DNA of 64,000 nt from Benincasa hispida (lineage: Eukaryota; Streptophyta; Magnoliopsida; Cucurbitales; Cucurbitaceae). This document shows, piece after piece, positions 45,346-57,965 of the stretch. Numbering within the stretch: the first letter of the stretch is position 1; each line of letters starts with the position of its first letter. A program made the position numbers and the translations under genes. The stretch is from assembly GCF_009727055.1 (NCBI RefSeq), contig NC_052349.1:50016117-50080116 (forward strand), in the 5' to 3' direction. The notes beneath the pieces are model-generated. The model did not search any database, was not told where the DNA came from, and saw only the letters and a program-made list of their open reading frames with translations.

Positions 45346-46895
45346 TTCTCTTGGCTGTTCAAGACCTGGTTCGCCTGTGAACCAATTTGCTCGACGGAAA
45401 ATGTAATAGATAGAGTTATTTCATTCCGATTTATGTAAATGTTCATTCCGGTCCATTAATCCTTGGTTTATTACATGAGATGTATGGTTTTTTATATGTC
45501 ATAAGGTATGCATATATAGTAAATCCCACCTTAGGTTATGCATTGGTCATGCATCATCTCTTTATTGTATATGTTATAATTTAGAGAAGCATGATTTAAT
45601 TATGTAAGAGCATGCTCATGCATCATATAATATAAGAGTTATATTTATGCATGCATAAAAAGCATTGACATGCATCATCTTTATATTATAATTGTTATAG
45701 TATAAGGGTGTATGGAAAGCATGCTTGCTTGGTTATTATGTGTATATAAAAGTTATGTATAGTAATGACCAAACATTGCATGAAGCATGACACGTAGGTT
45801 TCTTTATAAGCATTATAAACACCTAGTTGTGAACAATGTGTTTTAGTTGTTTCTTTTAAAAGGTTAAAGAAAAATTAGAACTAAAAGCAATAAGAAAGAC
45901 ATACATGCTCACTTAGGTTTAATTCATGGTTTTAAAATGCTTAAAACTTGGATGACATAGACCTAAGATCATGGTTCTAATATGATTAGCAACCCTTAGG
46001 TTTTAATATTTTAAGTAATTTAATAGGATTAAATTGACTAATAAAAGGTTAAAGTGTAGCAAATCTATCTATAAGGGACATTTTGTCTAAGGCGGGTTCT
46101 GTCTAGGCTGGGATATTTAAGTTGATGGAAACGTAACACCCTTGCTTGGAAACTTACCTGAAAAGGTGAATTAGATAGATTTGATGCATGCATGCAAGTT
46201 AAGGACAGTCCATTAAAGTGTTTAAATGTGACTACTTGAACTTGTTCAGAATTCATAAACAAAAATTGTTTATGAGCAGACTTAAAAAGATGACTTAGAC
46301 TAAAATCAGTAGCCGGATTTTCTAGGTTAATTAACCCCTAGGTAGAACATTCAGTGGGAGGTACTTGGGGCATATGATGCTTCACTTAAACCTTTTACGT
46401 TTCTCCTTTATAGTCCACACCTTGAGATCTACCCTCAGCCTCATGGCACCTTTGGCGTGTCCCCCTAACGGATGGTGTTTGGGTAGGTCAATATCAAGGT
46501 GGATGAGGAGAGTGTTCATAGTAAGTGGGAGCGGGAAGTGCAACAACATATCCCTTGTTGGATCGAATAAAGTTTCTGCGCATCGCCTTGAGGCACCATG
46601 TGAGTGTCCTCCTATAGGATGGCAGTTTTGCGCGTTTCTTTATTTGATCTCCTGCAAGAGGATAAGGTTACTTAGTCTCTTGTCCTAATCTACTTCTTCC
46701 CTACAGTGGGCTCATTAGGGCGGGACTCTGGCACCGAAAGCGAGGGGTCACACTTACACGAAATTGTTAAAGGTTAACAGTTCTGGACCAAATAAATGGT
46801 GGCTATTAGGTTCAATTCCAAGAGTTGGTTTTGTCTAATGGTTGAGAATGTCTCATCCCAACGAAGGGGCATCTGATCACCCCACCGGTGACGAT
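45346..46895. other. Unassigned stretch between LTR copy 3 and gypsy-2
   Basis: No recognised protein. At 45480-45740 there are degenerate repeats around GCATGCATCAT followed by TATATAATATAAG. At 46340-46760 the text is more GC-rich (GTGGGAGGTACTTGGGGCAT, GGCACCTTTGGCGTGTCC), and the open frame at 46365-46688 has no motif I know. It may be the leader of the element whose LTR precedes it. Confidence 0.4.
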
Positions 46896-48851
46896 TAAGC
46901 TCCCACCTCCAGGAAATGTGAAGGCTGTCAGGAGCTTCTTGGGGCATGCAGGATTTTATCGACGTTTTGTGAAGGACTTTTCGAAGATTGCGTGACCATT
47001 GAGTGCATTGCTGAAGGCAGATAGAACATTTGACTTTGATGAAAATGTCTTAACGCATTCAAGATACTGAAGAACACATTAATAACCACACCTATATTGA
47101 CCGCACTGGACTAGACGAAGCCATTTGAGTTGATGTGCGATGCGAGCGGTTATGCGATGGGGGCGGTGCTTGCACAAAAGAAGATAACAATGCTACACCC
47201 CACGCATATGAGAGTAGAACCTTGAACCCTGCCCAAACAAATTACACCACCACGGAAAAAGAACTTCTTACGGTGATCTTTGCGCTGGAGAAATTCAGAG
47301 CTTACTTGCTGGGATCCAAAGTGATCGTTCACACTAAACACTCGGCAATCAAATATTTAATGACAAAGAAGGATGCAAAGCCAAGGTTGATTCGATGGGT
47401 GCTCCTCCTTCAAGAATTCGACATGGAAATCATTGATCGCAAAGGTACGGAGAACCAGGTTGCGGACCATCTATCAAGATTAGAAAATCCGGAAGTTGAC
47501 CGCAACTAGTCGGAGGTGAACGCAACCTTCCCAGATGAGCAGCTGTTCAGAATTGAAGAATTACCATGGTACGCAGATGTAGTAAATTATCTAGTTTGTG
47601 AACAATTTCTTGAGAACTACACAACCCACCAAAAGAGGCGACTCAGACACGAATGTAAATCATATAATTGGGACGAGCCAAATCTTTAAAAGAGGGAGTC
47701 AGACCAGATTTTGCGCCTATGCGTACCAGAAGCTGCTCACCAGCGCATACTATCTCAATGACATGACTTGCCATATGGTGGACATTTTGGAGGCCAACGC
47801 ACAGCAACAAAGGTGTTGCAAAGTGGATATTTTTGGCCAACTTTATTCAAGGACGCAAGAGACTACTCAATGAAATGCGATCAGTGCCAACGCACGAGAA
47901 ACATTTCATGGAAGAATGCGATGCCCATGAATATCATATTAGAATTGGAGCTATTCGATGTCTGGGGCATAGACTTCATGGGACTATTTCCACCATCAAA
48001 TGGTCACAAATACATTCTATTGGCCCTCAATTATGTTTCCAAATGGGTAAAAGTGGTATCATGTGTCGCAAGCGATGCGACGGTAGTCTCTAAGTTCTTG
48101 CGGAAAAATATCTTCACTCCTTTTGGCACCCCACGTGCCATAATAAGTGATGAAGGCTCCCACTTTGTTAATAACATCATCAACAAATTACTGCTTAAGT
48201 ATAATATCCACCATAAGGTCGCCACCGCATACCATCCACAAACAAACGGCCAAGCTGAAGTGTCCAATAGGGAAATCAACTGATCTTAGAGAAGGTGGTG
48301 AAGCCTTCACGCAAAGACTGGGCAATGAAGCTGGACGATGCCTTGTGGGCATACAGGACCGCCAATAAAACACCTATAGGCATGTCCTCGTATGCGCTGG
48401 TGTTTGGAAAGGCATGCCACTTACCGCTTGAATTGGAGCATAAAGCAATGTGGGCAGTGAAAAAACTCAATTTTGATCAAAAGACCGTAGGGGAGGCAAG
48501 GAAATTTCAATTGGTCAGCTTGACAAATGAAGAACTCAAGTATATGAGAATGCCAAAATCTATAAGGAGCGCGCAAAACATTGGCATGACAAACAACTAT
48601 GCGAGAAGAATCTCCAAATCGGACAAAAGGTCTTGTTGTACAATTCTCAGCTACAACTTTTTCTCAGAACGTTAAAATCACGATGGTCTTGTCCATTTAT
48701 AATCAAAGAGGTATTCCCGCATGGAGCGGTTGAGTTATCCAATGAGGACGGGACCAACGCATTCAAAGTCAACGAGCAAAGAGTCAAAATATATCATGGA
48801 GAAGAATTGCATCACGAGAAAACCTCTGTGCACCTGAGGAATTCCGACTAA
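46896..48851 (+). pseudogene. Gypsy-2 pol remnant: RT end, RNase H, integrase
   Basis: RNase H (47100-47509): [53 protein letters not shown]; Lys replaces the conserved Asp of HTDHS. Integrase core (47768-48283): [88 protein letters not shown], so the DDE set is present. One base is missing just after NREI (about 48282) relative to gypsy-1, shifting the frame. The C-terminal part runs from 48295 ([20 protein letters not shown]) to VHLRNSD and a stop at 48851, with another shift near 48580. Confidence 0.92.
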
Positions 48852-50173
48852 TGAAGAAGTGGGCAATCCCTGCGCAATCATACGATTCAAACTCATCAAG
48901 GACGCAATATTTTTGAAGTATCCTTTGAAATCTTCAGTTCATAAACTCACTCTACCTTTTTTTTATATCCTTTATCATTTTTATATCCTTTTTACAACAT
49001 CAATTTCAAAAAATAATAATAATAAAAGAAAAGAAAAGAAAATTTACTCTATCTTTTATATTTTTGACCCTCTCGATGTTTTTAGCAACGATCGTGGTAA
49101 ACGATTGTGGGGGAGCTACGCGATAATTGAAAAATGCGACTAGTTCGTTCAGCCATCGCAATCAAAGAAATCAGTTCGCCACAAAGAAGGATGCGATCAC
49201 AAATGATGTAGGCAACAGAGCAAATTTGAGGGTTGTATCTTTCTTTGACTTTGCTTATTCCAAATTTTGCACTCTCGCATCTCATTCTTAACATTGATAA
49301 TTCTATCATCGCATCCTCTTTAGTTGGCGTAACCATTAAATATTGATTACTTTAGTTAGTCACTGCATTGTTTTCCATACCAATTATGATTTCAATGATG
49401 AAACGCATGCCTCTATTTCTCATCGCATGTACTAGAATCAACTTAATTTTAGGACAGTCAATTCATGAAATATTTCTAGAAGTTAGTGGTCCACTAGCTT
49501 TCTTTCAAACTAGCTTTTATGAAACTTCCTAAGAGCATCGCATGAATTCTTTCAGTCTATCAGCAATGAGGACATTGCTGTGTTTAAATTTGGGGTTGTT
49601 GGTATTTATTTTCAACCTTGCTACCTTTAGACATTTCAAAAAAAAAAAAATCATAATGTGTGATCGGATCCTACTCGTAGTTGGATGTCCGTATGACATG
49701 GGGGCAAGCCAAAACGAAGGTAGGAATCGTGATCAATGCATAAATAAGTGATCGCAACTCTTCTGCCAAATGAGCATGAGTTTAGAACTGAGAAAGACCA
49801 CCTTACTCGTAGTTGGATGCCCGCATGACACCCGTGGAGGCAAGCCAAAATGAAGGCTAGACACTTGGATCAGCGCAAGATCATAAAAAGAATATCTAAA
49901 CTACGCAAGGATAAAAATCATTTGGAAACTCCTTAGTTGAAAAAGTTGTTGAAATAAATCATGCGATGTCCTGGAAACAAGTAAAGTCTTTTTTAAGGTT
50001 AAACTTGCGGTCCCTAAATTTTATAAATATTTTAAGTAGAGACCTAGACAGAAATTAAGAGGATTGTGGTTCATAAAATTTGAATAAGGCACCTCGAGAT
50101 ATCTAGGTAAGAAAAAGGTGACTGACTCTCTAAGGAAAATCTTTAGTTTATGCTTAAGGACAAGCATTGTTTC
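48852..50173 (+). repeat. Gypsy-2 3' non-coding region with twin conserved motif
   Basis: No ORF worth calling. The CTACTCGTAGTTGGATGTCC motif followed by ATGACATGGGGGCAAGCC is at about 49671-49720, and its second copy at about 49804-49857, 133 bp apart, as in gypsy-1. Both regions also share CTTGCGGTCCCTAAATTTTA and TGCTTAAGGACAAGCATTGT near the end. Confidence 0.8.
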
Positions 50174-50186
50174 AAATTTAGGGGTG

Positions 50187-51911
50187 TGATAACAAGTAGA
50201 AATGCACGTTATTACAACGCAAAGATATAAAAAAATGTGGGAATGCGATGGTAAAATTATGCAAAATCATGTCCAAATGCATTAAGTTGAGAACATTGTG
50301 ATTGCATATGGCCATCGCATTAAAGCAGCTAATTTACATATTTTTGTGCAGGAAAATGCGTTGGCGCAAAGCAAATTGCAATCCAAGGAATTTGGCACCT
50401 AAGCGCATTAGAAGATTGCGACCACAAAGCTATGTGATCGTATGCGCTCGCAAAGATTTGCTCAAGAAGGTGGCCGCGTAAAGACGGCGCATCAAGGTGA
50501 AAGATTAATCATGATAGGACAGAAAGTTGATGACAGTCGAATCCGAATTTAGTTGACAAGCCATTAATGACACATTATAGAAAGTACACCCAACTTTTCG
50601 ATGACCATTAATCGACGCATCAGACAAAAGAATTAATGACCGCCCATTATTGCAATCATTTGGGAGAAAAGTTCTTCACCTTGAAGCTCTATAAATACCG
50701 AGGGCCACCTTCATCAAAGGAGTTCAGAATTTTGCTTGTTCGACATATACACAGTTCGCCATATACATAGAAGATAGATCATAGACAACCGTTAGTCTGT
50801 AGTTCTTATACATAGACAACCGTTAGTCTGTAGTTCTTATACTTAGGAGGCGGAGGCGAGCGAAGAGAGAAGACACCGAAAGATCATTCCTAGTTAACTC
50901 GAGAGACTGCCATGAAGCGTTAAGAACAGAGAGAGGGCCGACACTTGCGAAAGCAAAAATATTCTTTTGGGCAGAGTAGAGTAAAACACAGTGTAAAAGT
51001 CTTAGGGAGAAAGACATTGCTACCGGGCCTCCTATCCCTACTTTTAATTATCGTTTGTATTCTGATTTTATTTATAAAATGGAATTTGCATCTCTACATC
51101 TGTTCAATCTCTTCACATTGCGCATGAGTAACTAAACTTCCAAATGGGTTGAGAAGCACTTAGCTAGCATGACTTAAGATCTTCATTTTATGCGATCATC
51201 TTGTCTTATGTATGCGTCCATCACCCTTTAGAGATACTTGAGAGAGTAGTCTAGAGAAAGAACCTAGACTTGAGAGAGTCAGGTTAGAATCTAGGCTTGA
51301 GAAAGTCATATTAGAACCGCATAAGCAAGAGATAGAGACTTAAAGATAAGTCCAGTTTGCTATCATGCATCGCATGCACCCTAGAAATAGGATATGATAG
51401 TATGCGGTCGCCTTGTGTATGTGAGTATCATTCATCATCACATAGACAAGAATAGAGGCTTAGACATAAGTCCTATAGACATCATCGTATACATCATATG
51501 CGTCCTAAAATTAGGAACTATGGCATTTGCATTGAGAGATGACATGTTGTTGTGTGTATGTAGCATGATCGCATATCTTGAACGCAATCTTAGGAATTGT
51601 TAGCTAAATCCCTTTTCAACCCATTCCCTGCATACTCATTGTAACTTTCGCTATCATTAATTCTTTAATCAATTTCGCCGTATAGGATTTACACTTTACA
51701 CAATATACCAACCAACTTATTGTTCTTGTCACCGCAAAGAAATCAAAACTTATCACCGCATATTGTCTCATTAGTCCCTGTGTTCGACCCTGGACTTACC
51801 AGGAAACGTAGTAGGGTTTATACTTGGATTCTACTAGGAAAACTTGCATGTGCAACATGTACACCACCATCGCAATATACACCATTATTTCATCATATTC
51901 ACAATGCATCA
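50187..51911 (+). repeat. 3' LTR of gypsy-2
   Basis: Starts TGATAACAAGTAGAAATGCA and ends CAATGCATCA. Colinear with the gypsy-1 LTR with moderate divergence, including CTCTATAAATACCGAGGGCC near 50690 (TATA region). A 31-bp tandem duplication (AACCGTTAGTCTGTAGTTCT, about 50787-50850) is specific to this copy. Confidence 0.88.
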
Positions 51912-52435
51912 ATGATATTGCTAAGTGATCGCATACTGATTACACCGTCGCGTGCTATTATTTAAACGATTGTCTACCTTTTTCCTAAGAAATCGTTTAG
52001 CTCTCAGTATTTAATAAACGATCGTATAGACGATCGCTTAGTTTTTCCTACGCGACCGTTCGGACGATCGCTCACCCTTTTCCTACACATTCGTTTATAC
52101 GATCGCTGACCTTTCCTACACGATCGCTTACTTTTCCTACACGATCGTATACTTCACCCAAACGATCAAGCATCTTGTTTATGCAATAGACGATCTCTTC
52201 TTCAACTTGCTTGATCGTTGTGTACGGTCTCTCTTCCTCCTTCCCTCTACCAAATCCAAATAAAGCCCACCCTTTGGATTCTCACTCCAAGGATACTGAG
52301 GGCTCTGAGTGGTGTTGTCTTCTTCGTTTCCTTCTGTCCGAGTGGTATTTGTTTGAGGTAGACGGTTGGGCTTCAGACTCGCTGTGTGTAATGCAGATTT
52401 TTGTACTATGATGCAAGTCCATGCCATAAACTTGA
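51912..52435 (+). repeat. Middle and 3' part of a large-family copia LTR, cut by gypsy LTRs on both sides
   Basis: Contains the CGATCG-rich array (51930-52215) followed by CTTCCCTCTACCAAATCC and CACCCTTTGGATTCTCACTC, then CTGAGTGGTGTTGTC, in the same order as 63310-63620. The left border is the gypsy-2 LTR end and the right border is the gypsy-3 LTR. Confidence 0.82.
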
Positions 52436-54239
52436 TGACATAGATTTTATGTAATGATATGTGATACTACTTCTAGATATGCGTTATTAATGAATGTTCT
52501 TGTAGTATGTTGTGCGTTGTCACAAGTTTTCTTGCGTTGAAACAAAGTATAATTTCACTGCAAGTTTCTCGGTGTGATCCGAGGTCAAACACAGGGACTG
52601 TTTGAGGTTATTATGTTATGTTTGTGATATATGCGACCAGGGTTTTTTTTCAAATTAATAAAAGAGTTTTGTGTACAATTAATTAAACATGCGATAAAGT
52701 AAAGTAAAGCAGTAAAGATGTGATAATAAGATAAATTGCGATAAAGTAAACCTAAGCTAAGATGGTACAAGATACAGGTTTCATGATACAAGATGCTGAG
52801 GTCAAGGCTGGCTGTGAAGATTATATAAAGATCATGTAATGCGGTGAGGTCTTATGTGTGAAGCAGAAACAGAAAAGATAACTAATATAAACAGCGCAAG
52901 TTCCTTAATTGCATTAAAGGCATAAATACAGTTCCGCTTTTCCCTTAGCATACACCTTTCAATGATCGGCCGCGTTCCCACATCTCTGTGGAGAAATAGG
53001 GACGAACGTAATGAACGAGGGGTTGCTTCCATCTTTGGAAGTACTACTCGCTTTAGCTAATGCATTCTTCTAACCTTCTCTCGACAGATCAGAATGACAT
53101 CTTCACTTTTGCTCTCACAGGTGAAGATGTTGTCTAGCATGCCTTAGCTAAACTCATTTATCTTTTTAGCACATATTAAGTTACTCGTTTAATCCATATT
53201 AATTACCAAGGGATTAAGAAAACTTCATGGAGAAAACGATTAATTCAGGAACGAAAATAGACAGAGAAGTAGAAATGGAAATGATCGAGATATTCAATAA
53301 AATTATTTAACGTCTGATACATGATTTGTGAATGAAGAGATTAAGAGAATGGAGTACAATTAATGAAATAGAGTTAGAAACAAATACAAATAAGTGCCAA
53401 CATCTTGGCGCCGATCTGGATGAAGATTTGCTTGCCAGTGTGGATGGATCTTGCAGAAGGATGAGCTTTCCTCTCAGGCTTGCTCAACCGGTAGCAGGTA
53501 TCTAAGCACAGAGCTTCACGGCGAGGATCTGGCAGATTCGCACTGAGACTCACCTCTCGGCATTGTCTCTTCTCTTCCCGGATTTCTTCCAATCAGTACT
53601 CAGCTCAGCCTTTCTCTCAATAATCTAGCATCAATTAGCCCTCGTATCAATTATACCCGTATCAAGTATATCTTCTCTGAATTCTATGGGGGTATTTATA
53701 GGTGAAAAGCTTTGACTCTTGCTTGTGGGCCCTACTTATTGTTATGGAAATTTCGAAGATGGAGGAATAAATATTCCTTCTGTTATGCAATCAGACCGTC
53801 AAATCAACATAACGGTTAGTTGTACACGTGTCGCAATCCTCTGCATTTGCGTCGCTCAGCTGCATCTTTCGATCGGGTGCTCGCATGCGGTGTTGTTTTT
53901 ATTACCGCATGCGGTTGAAATTCATCTCGGGATCAACTCGCATTGCACCATCATTGCGTTAATCGTCTCTTTATTGTGGTTTGACGGGCGCAATGTGACA
54001 GAGATGCGTTGTTCAGTTTCTCGTTGAGTCTTGATCGCAAGCGGTGACTTGGTTTCTTGCAAAACAGAGTAAAAATGTCCTCTTTTACCATCTTGACAAT
54101 GTTAGTGGGTGTAATTGCGATAATTTATATTTATTGTATTTCTTAGCTAATTTTCATACAATCGACACATATTTACTCTCTTTTGGCCACAATATCTGAA
54201 TAAAGCAGTATAAATAACTTGTATTTCTACAAGTTATCA
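52436..54239 (-). repeat. 3' LTR of gypsy-3
   Basis: On the minus strand it starts TGATAACTTGTAGAAATACA at 54239 after the polypurine tract. The far end is approximate, placed where the copia LTR text stops. CAAGTTTTCTTGCGTTGAAA and TCCGAGGTCAAACACAGGGA near 52525-52600 match the insert at 60349-62498. Confidence 0.75.
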
Positions 54240-54253
54240 CACCCCCAAATTTA
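54240..54253 (-). other. Polypurine tract of gypsy-3
   Basis: Minus strand AAATTTGGGGGTG directly before TGATAAC, the same junction as in gypsy-1. Confidence 0.8.
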
Positions 54254-55961
54254 GATATATGCTTGTCCTCAAGCATATCTTCTACTAAGGCAATAATGCT
54301 AAATTCCTCTCTCATAAATTTGCGTTGATTGGCTGCTTCGAATGTTACACTTAGGCACATTTATTAACAACGCAATTTACTTCTATCCTTGCTAATTCTG
54401 AACAAAGCCCTACTTTATTCTTCTATATAACAAAATTCTGCTCGAAGATGCTTTTCTAGTTTTTAAAATAGATTGTTTATCTCTTCTTTGTCAAAACAAC
54501 TTGATATATCTATATGTGATGGTCAAACTTTGCATCATTTATTAGAGACTGTTAGTCATGGTTACACTATTCGTTTTGATTTGTTCCCACGGGTGTCATG
54601 CGAACATCCAAGTATGGTTGTGTGCAAATTTCAACTTTAACTCATGATATTTAGAGGAGTTGTCTCTTACACTCTTTTATATTTTTCTTTGTATTTTTTT
54701 TTTATATTGCGTTGTTCTTGGAAACCCACCTTCGCTTTGGCTTGCTCCTATGGGTGTCATACAAACATCCAACTATGAGTAGGTTCCTTTCACAACTAAA
54801 TTCTTATCTGTTTGGGAACATTTTTTAAATTTTCCCTTGTGCTGACATTGGAGTTTGGCATAATAATTTTTTTTTCTCTCTCTCTCTCTTTTTTTAAATG
54901 GAAATGAATGCATTTTCTTAAAGATCGTATATTCTTGATCTTATCTGCTCAGACCTTCCCCACCCCCAAATTTAAAGATGAGCAAGGTCCTCATTGCGTT
55001 GTTTGGATAGATTAGACAAACACTTAGAATAAAAATTTCAAAAAGAAGGTTTGAGCAGGACTTTGAAAGATAAAAGGTAAAGTACTGCTAAACTAAGAAT
55101 TAACTAAGTGTTGGTCAGAATTTACAAAGTATGGGAAATGTTTCTAAGTATAAACATATTATACATCATGGCAGCGCAATGAATAACGCAAAAGTAAAGG
55201 ATTAAGAACATCGCAAATATTGTCAAAGGATGATAAAGAGAAAGGCACAGGCAAAAAAGGAGTGAATATGTACTCATTTGTATTGAATATTAACAAAGTA
55301 TACAAATAATTAAAAATTAACGCAATACAAAGTTGTTGCCTATACAAAGAATCAAAGAATTGAAGATGTTATCTTTTTGAATTTGATTCAGATGGGTGCA
55401 CGCTAAAAATTAACACCGCGCTTCTAATAACGCAAATACATTTTTGCTAAGGACGGGCAACAACACATGCACTCCCACAACACACCCCTTAATTCAATGC
55501 ATTTCTGGAGGATCGGGCGCACGGTATTTCTATCAGTACATCACTACCTCAACATAGTGCCTTTTCACTAAGGACGGGCAAAGAACACATACGTGCACAA
55601 CACACCCCTCAAAGCAATGCATTTGGGTGTAGTGGATGCAAGGTGTATCTTGTTAACACATAATGCACCCATCATCGTGTTACATACCAATTTTTCTTCT
55701 TTTTAAGTCATAAAAAATGCAAGTCGAAAAGACTTTACGGTGTCTAATGTTCCAACCAAAAATTAAAGGAATTTAAACATGACATGAAAAATTAAATTGA
55801 AGAGAATTACAGAAAGCATTAAATGCTACTCCTAAAAAGCAGTAAATAACAAGATTTAGAAAGCAGTAAAAGAAAACTGTAAAGAAAGCACGTAAACATA
55901 AATAGGGATGCTGATTGAAAGAAGTTCTCAAAATTACCGCAATCACTTCCCCGCAAGCGGT
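54254..55961 (-). repeat. Gypsy-3 3' non-coding region with twin motif and 121-bp tandem repeat
   Basis: The conserved motif pair appears inverted at about 54572-54618 (GGGTGTCATGCGAACATCCA) and 54730-54782 (GGGTGTCATACAAACATCCA), 158 bp apart. At 55446-55690 a unit of 121 bp is repeated twice, each with CTAAGGACGGGCAA, CACAACACACCCCT and CAATGCATTT. A second CCCCCAAATTTAAAGATGAG sequence at about 54963 looks like an extra polypurine-type motif. No env. Confidence 0.75.
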
Positions 55962-57583
55962 TTAATCTTGCTTGCCCAAGTCAATGGTATCCATGCATCG
56001 CTCGAAGTCGCCTCTGTAGTATGGTTTAATCCGTTGACCATTGAATTTAAACGCATTGTTCCCGTCTAAAGTTGTTAGTTTCATTGCACCGTGAGGAAAG
56101 ATAGTTTTGATTTTGAACAGCCCAGACCAGCGAGACTTCAACTTTCCTGGGAACAATCACAAACGAGCATTAAATAATAATACCTGTTGACCTTTGGTGA
56201 ATGTCTGATCATTTATACGGTCATCATGCCACTTCTTGGTTTTCTCCTTATAGATCTTGGCATTTTCATAGGTGTCCCTTCGCCATTCGACCAAATTCAA
56301 TTGTAGCTTCCGGACTTTCCTTGCACTGCTAAATCAAACTTCAGCTTCTTGCATGCCCACATCACTTATGTTCCAACTCGAGCGGAAGATGATAAGCTTT
56401 TCTAAAGACCAGGGCAGACAGAGACATGCCAATTGGTGTTTTATAGGCAGTTCTGTATGCCTACAGTGCTTCATCAAGCTTGGGTGACCAATCCTTTCTG
56501 GAAGTATTGACTACCTTCTCCAAGATAGTTTTGATCTCTCGGTTAAAATCTCTGCCTGCCCATTAGTCTGCGGGTGATAAGCAGTTGCAACTCGATGGCT
56601 GACGTTAAATTTAGTCAATAGGTTGACAATTATGCGGTTGATAAAGTGAGAGCCCTCATGCTGATTAAGGCCCATGGCGTCCCATATCGAGCAAAAATAT
56701 TCTTCTTAAGAAACTTCGCCACTATGGCGCATCATTCTTGGCACATGCGATAGCCTCAACCCATTTTGATACATAATCAATTGCGACTAGGATATAGTGA
56801 TGACCTTTTGATGGTGGAAACGGGCCCATGAAGTCAATTCCCCAAACATCAAATAATTCCACTTCTAAAATTGATGTCAATGGCATTTCATTTCTCTTTG
56901 ACATATTCCCCGTCTCTGACATCTATCGCATTGCACAACGTGGCTTGGGCATCCTTGAACAGTGTTGGCCAGAAATAGCCACACTGTAGAACCTTTTCGG
57001 TAGTTCGCTGCCCCCACGCTGCCCCCCAAAGTGTCCTCCGTAAGGGGACTCATGACACATCTCCAGAATGTGTTTGACTTCATGCTCAGGAACGCATCGA
57101 CGTAATATATGATCAGGACCAAGTCGATATAGGAATGGGTCGTCCTAGAAATAAAATTTGACATCATGTCTTAGCTTCTTCTTCTGCTGGTGAGTATAGT
57201 CATCTAGTATTTGATCGTAAACAATGAAATTCACGATGTTCGCATACCAGGGAACATTAATTCCTACTGACATTAGCAGCTCATTGGGGAACCTTTCTTC
57301 AATATCTTTTTCTTTACCTTGAACCTCGCAATTCTCTAATCTTGACAAATGATCTGCGACTTGGTTCTTGGTTCCCTTCCAGTCTTTGATCTCTAGGTCA
57401 AATTCTTGTAGTAGCAACACCCACCGTATAAGCCTTGGTTTCTTTGTCATCAAATATTTGATCGCAGAGTGATCCGTATACACCACAACGTTTGTTGTGA
57501 TTAAATATTGTCGAAATTTTTCCAATGGAAATACCACTGCGAGCATTTCCTTCTTGGTGGTTGTATAGTTCTCCTGCGAGCAT
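55962..57583 (-). pseudogene. Gypsy-3 pol remnant: RNase H and integrase
   Basis: RNase [61 protein letters not shown] (57546-57350). Linker: [17 protein letters not shown]. Integrase: [20 protein letters not shown] and [20 protein letters not shown] (56900-56725); further left come the second Asp and Glu regions in broken frames (56700-56530). The C-terminal end MFPGKLKSRWSGLFKIKTIF, FPHGAMKLTTLDGNNAFKFN stops at 55962. Frameshifts near 57170, 56880 and 56720. Confidence 0.9.
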
Positions 57584-57599
57584 TTACCAGACGAATCCC

Positions 57600-57965
57600 C
57601 AAAATGTTAGGTTTGCTGAGTTGGTGATCTGGCCACTCTCACCCATACAAATCAAAGGACCGTCCTCATAGGCAGGAGTTCACAACTCATTCAGAATTCA
57701 GGTTATGCTACCTATGGTCATACTGGTGAAATGTAAATCTCTATTATGAACGACGTTATATAATGAGACTAAACATTTCGTGGTCTGGTCTTATACAAAC
57801 TCCTTTGTATAGAATATCCCCTCTCGTATGTCTAATATATGAATGATTAGGATTAGATCATTTGGAACACTTCAAACAATTGTCACACCTACAAAGAGGG
57901 CCATACTCATAGTGTCACCAGGATAAGGTATCCAGCCTTATCCATCTACTATAGATCATTGGTGT
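57600..57965 (-). repeat. Fragment of a large-family copia LTR (subfamily 1), minus strand
   Basis: Its reverse complement matches 2560-2905 of the copia C LTR better than the other copies, sharing GGATACTTTATCCTGGTGAC-like text, ATTCTATACAAAGGAGTTTG and AATGTCGTTCATAATAGAGA. Only the middle of the LTR is present. Confidence 0.85.

Larger units (their letters stand above)
46896..51911 (+). mobile_element. Gypsy-2: 5'-truncated Athila-like element
   Basis: Begins abruptly in the RT C-terminus (LPPPGNVKAVRSFLGHAGFY at about 46900) and continues with RNase H, integrase, 3' non-coding region, polypurine tract (AAATTTAGGGG, 50174-50184) and one LTR (50187-51911). The 5' LTR, gag and most of RT are missing. 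It is a close relative of gypsy-1 in every block. Confidence 0.88.
52436..57583 (-). mobile_element. Gypsy-3: truncated Athila-like element, minus strand
   Basis: One LTR (about 52436-54239), polypurine tract (54240-54253), 3' non-coding region (54254-55961) and pol from RNase H to the integrase end (57583-55962), read right to left. RT, protease, gag and the 5' LTR are missing; a copia LTR fragment starts at 57600. More diverged from gypsy-1 and gypsy-2 than those are from each other. Confidence 0.86.

Noticed and set aside
45462..45466. CTTGG as the right TSD of LTR copy 3
   Set aside because: The LTR stops matching its relatives about 115 bp earlier and the supposed end lacks the CTTCA terminus, so the match is probably chance.
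46365..46688. 107-codon plus-strand frame as a possible gene
   Set aside because: No motif, no splice or promoter context, and it lies in a stretch that looks like element leader DNA.
53374..54027. Frames of 72 and 102 codons in the gypsy-3 LTR region
   Set aside because: They lie in LTR sequence, are not conserved in the other gypsy LTRs, and show no motif.
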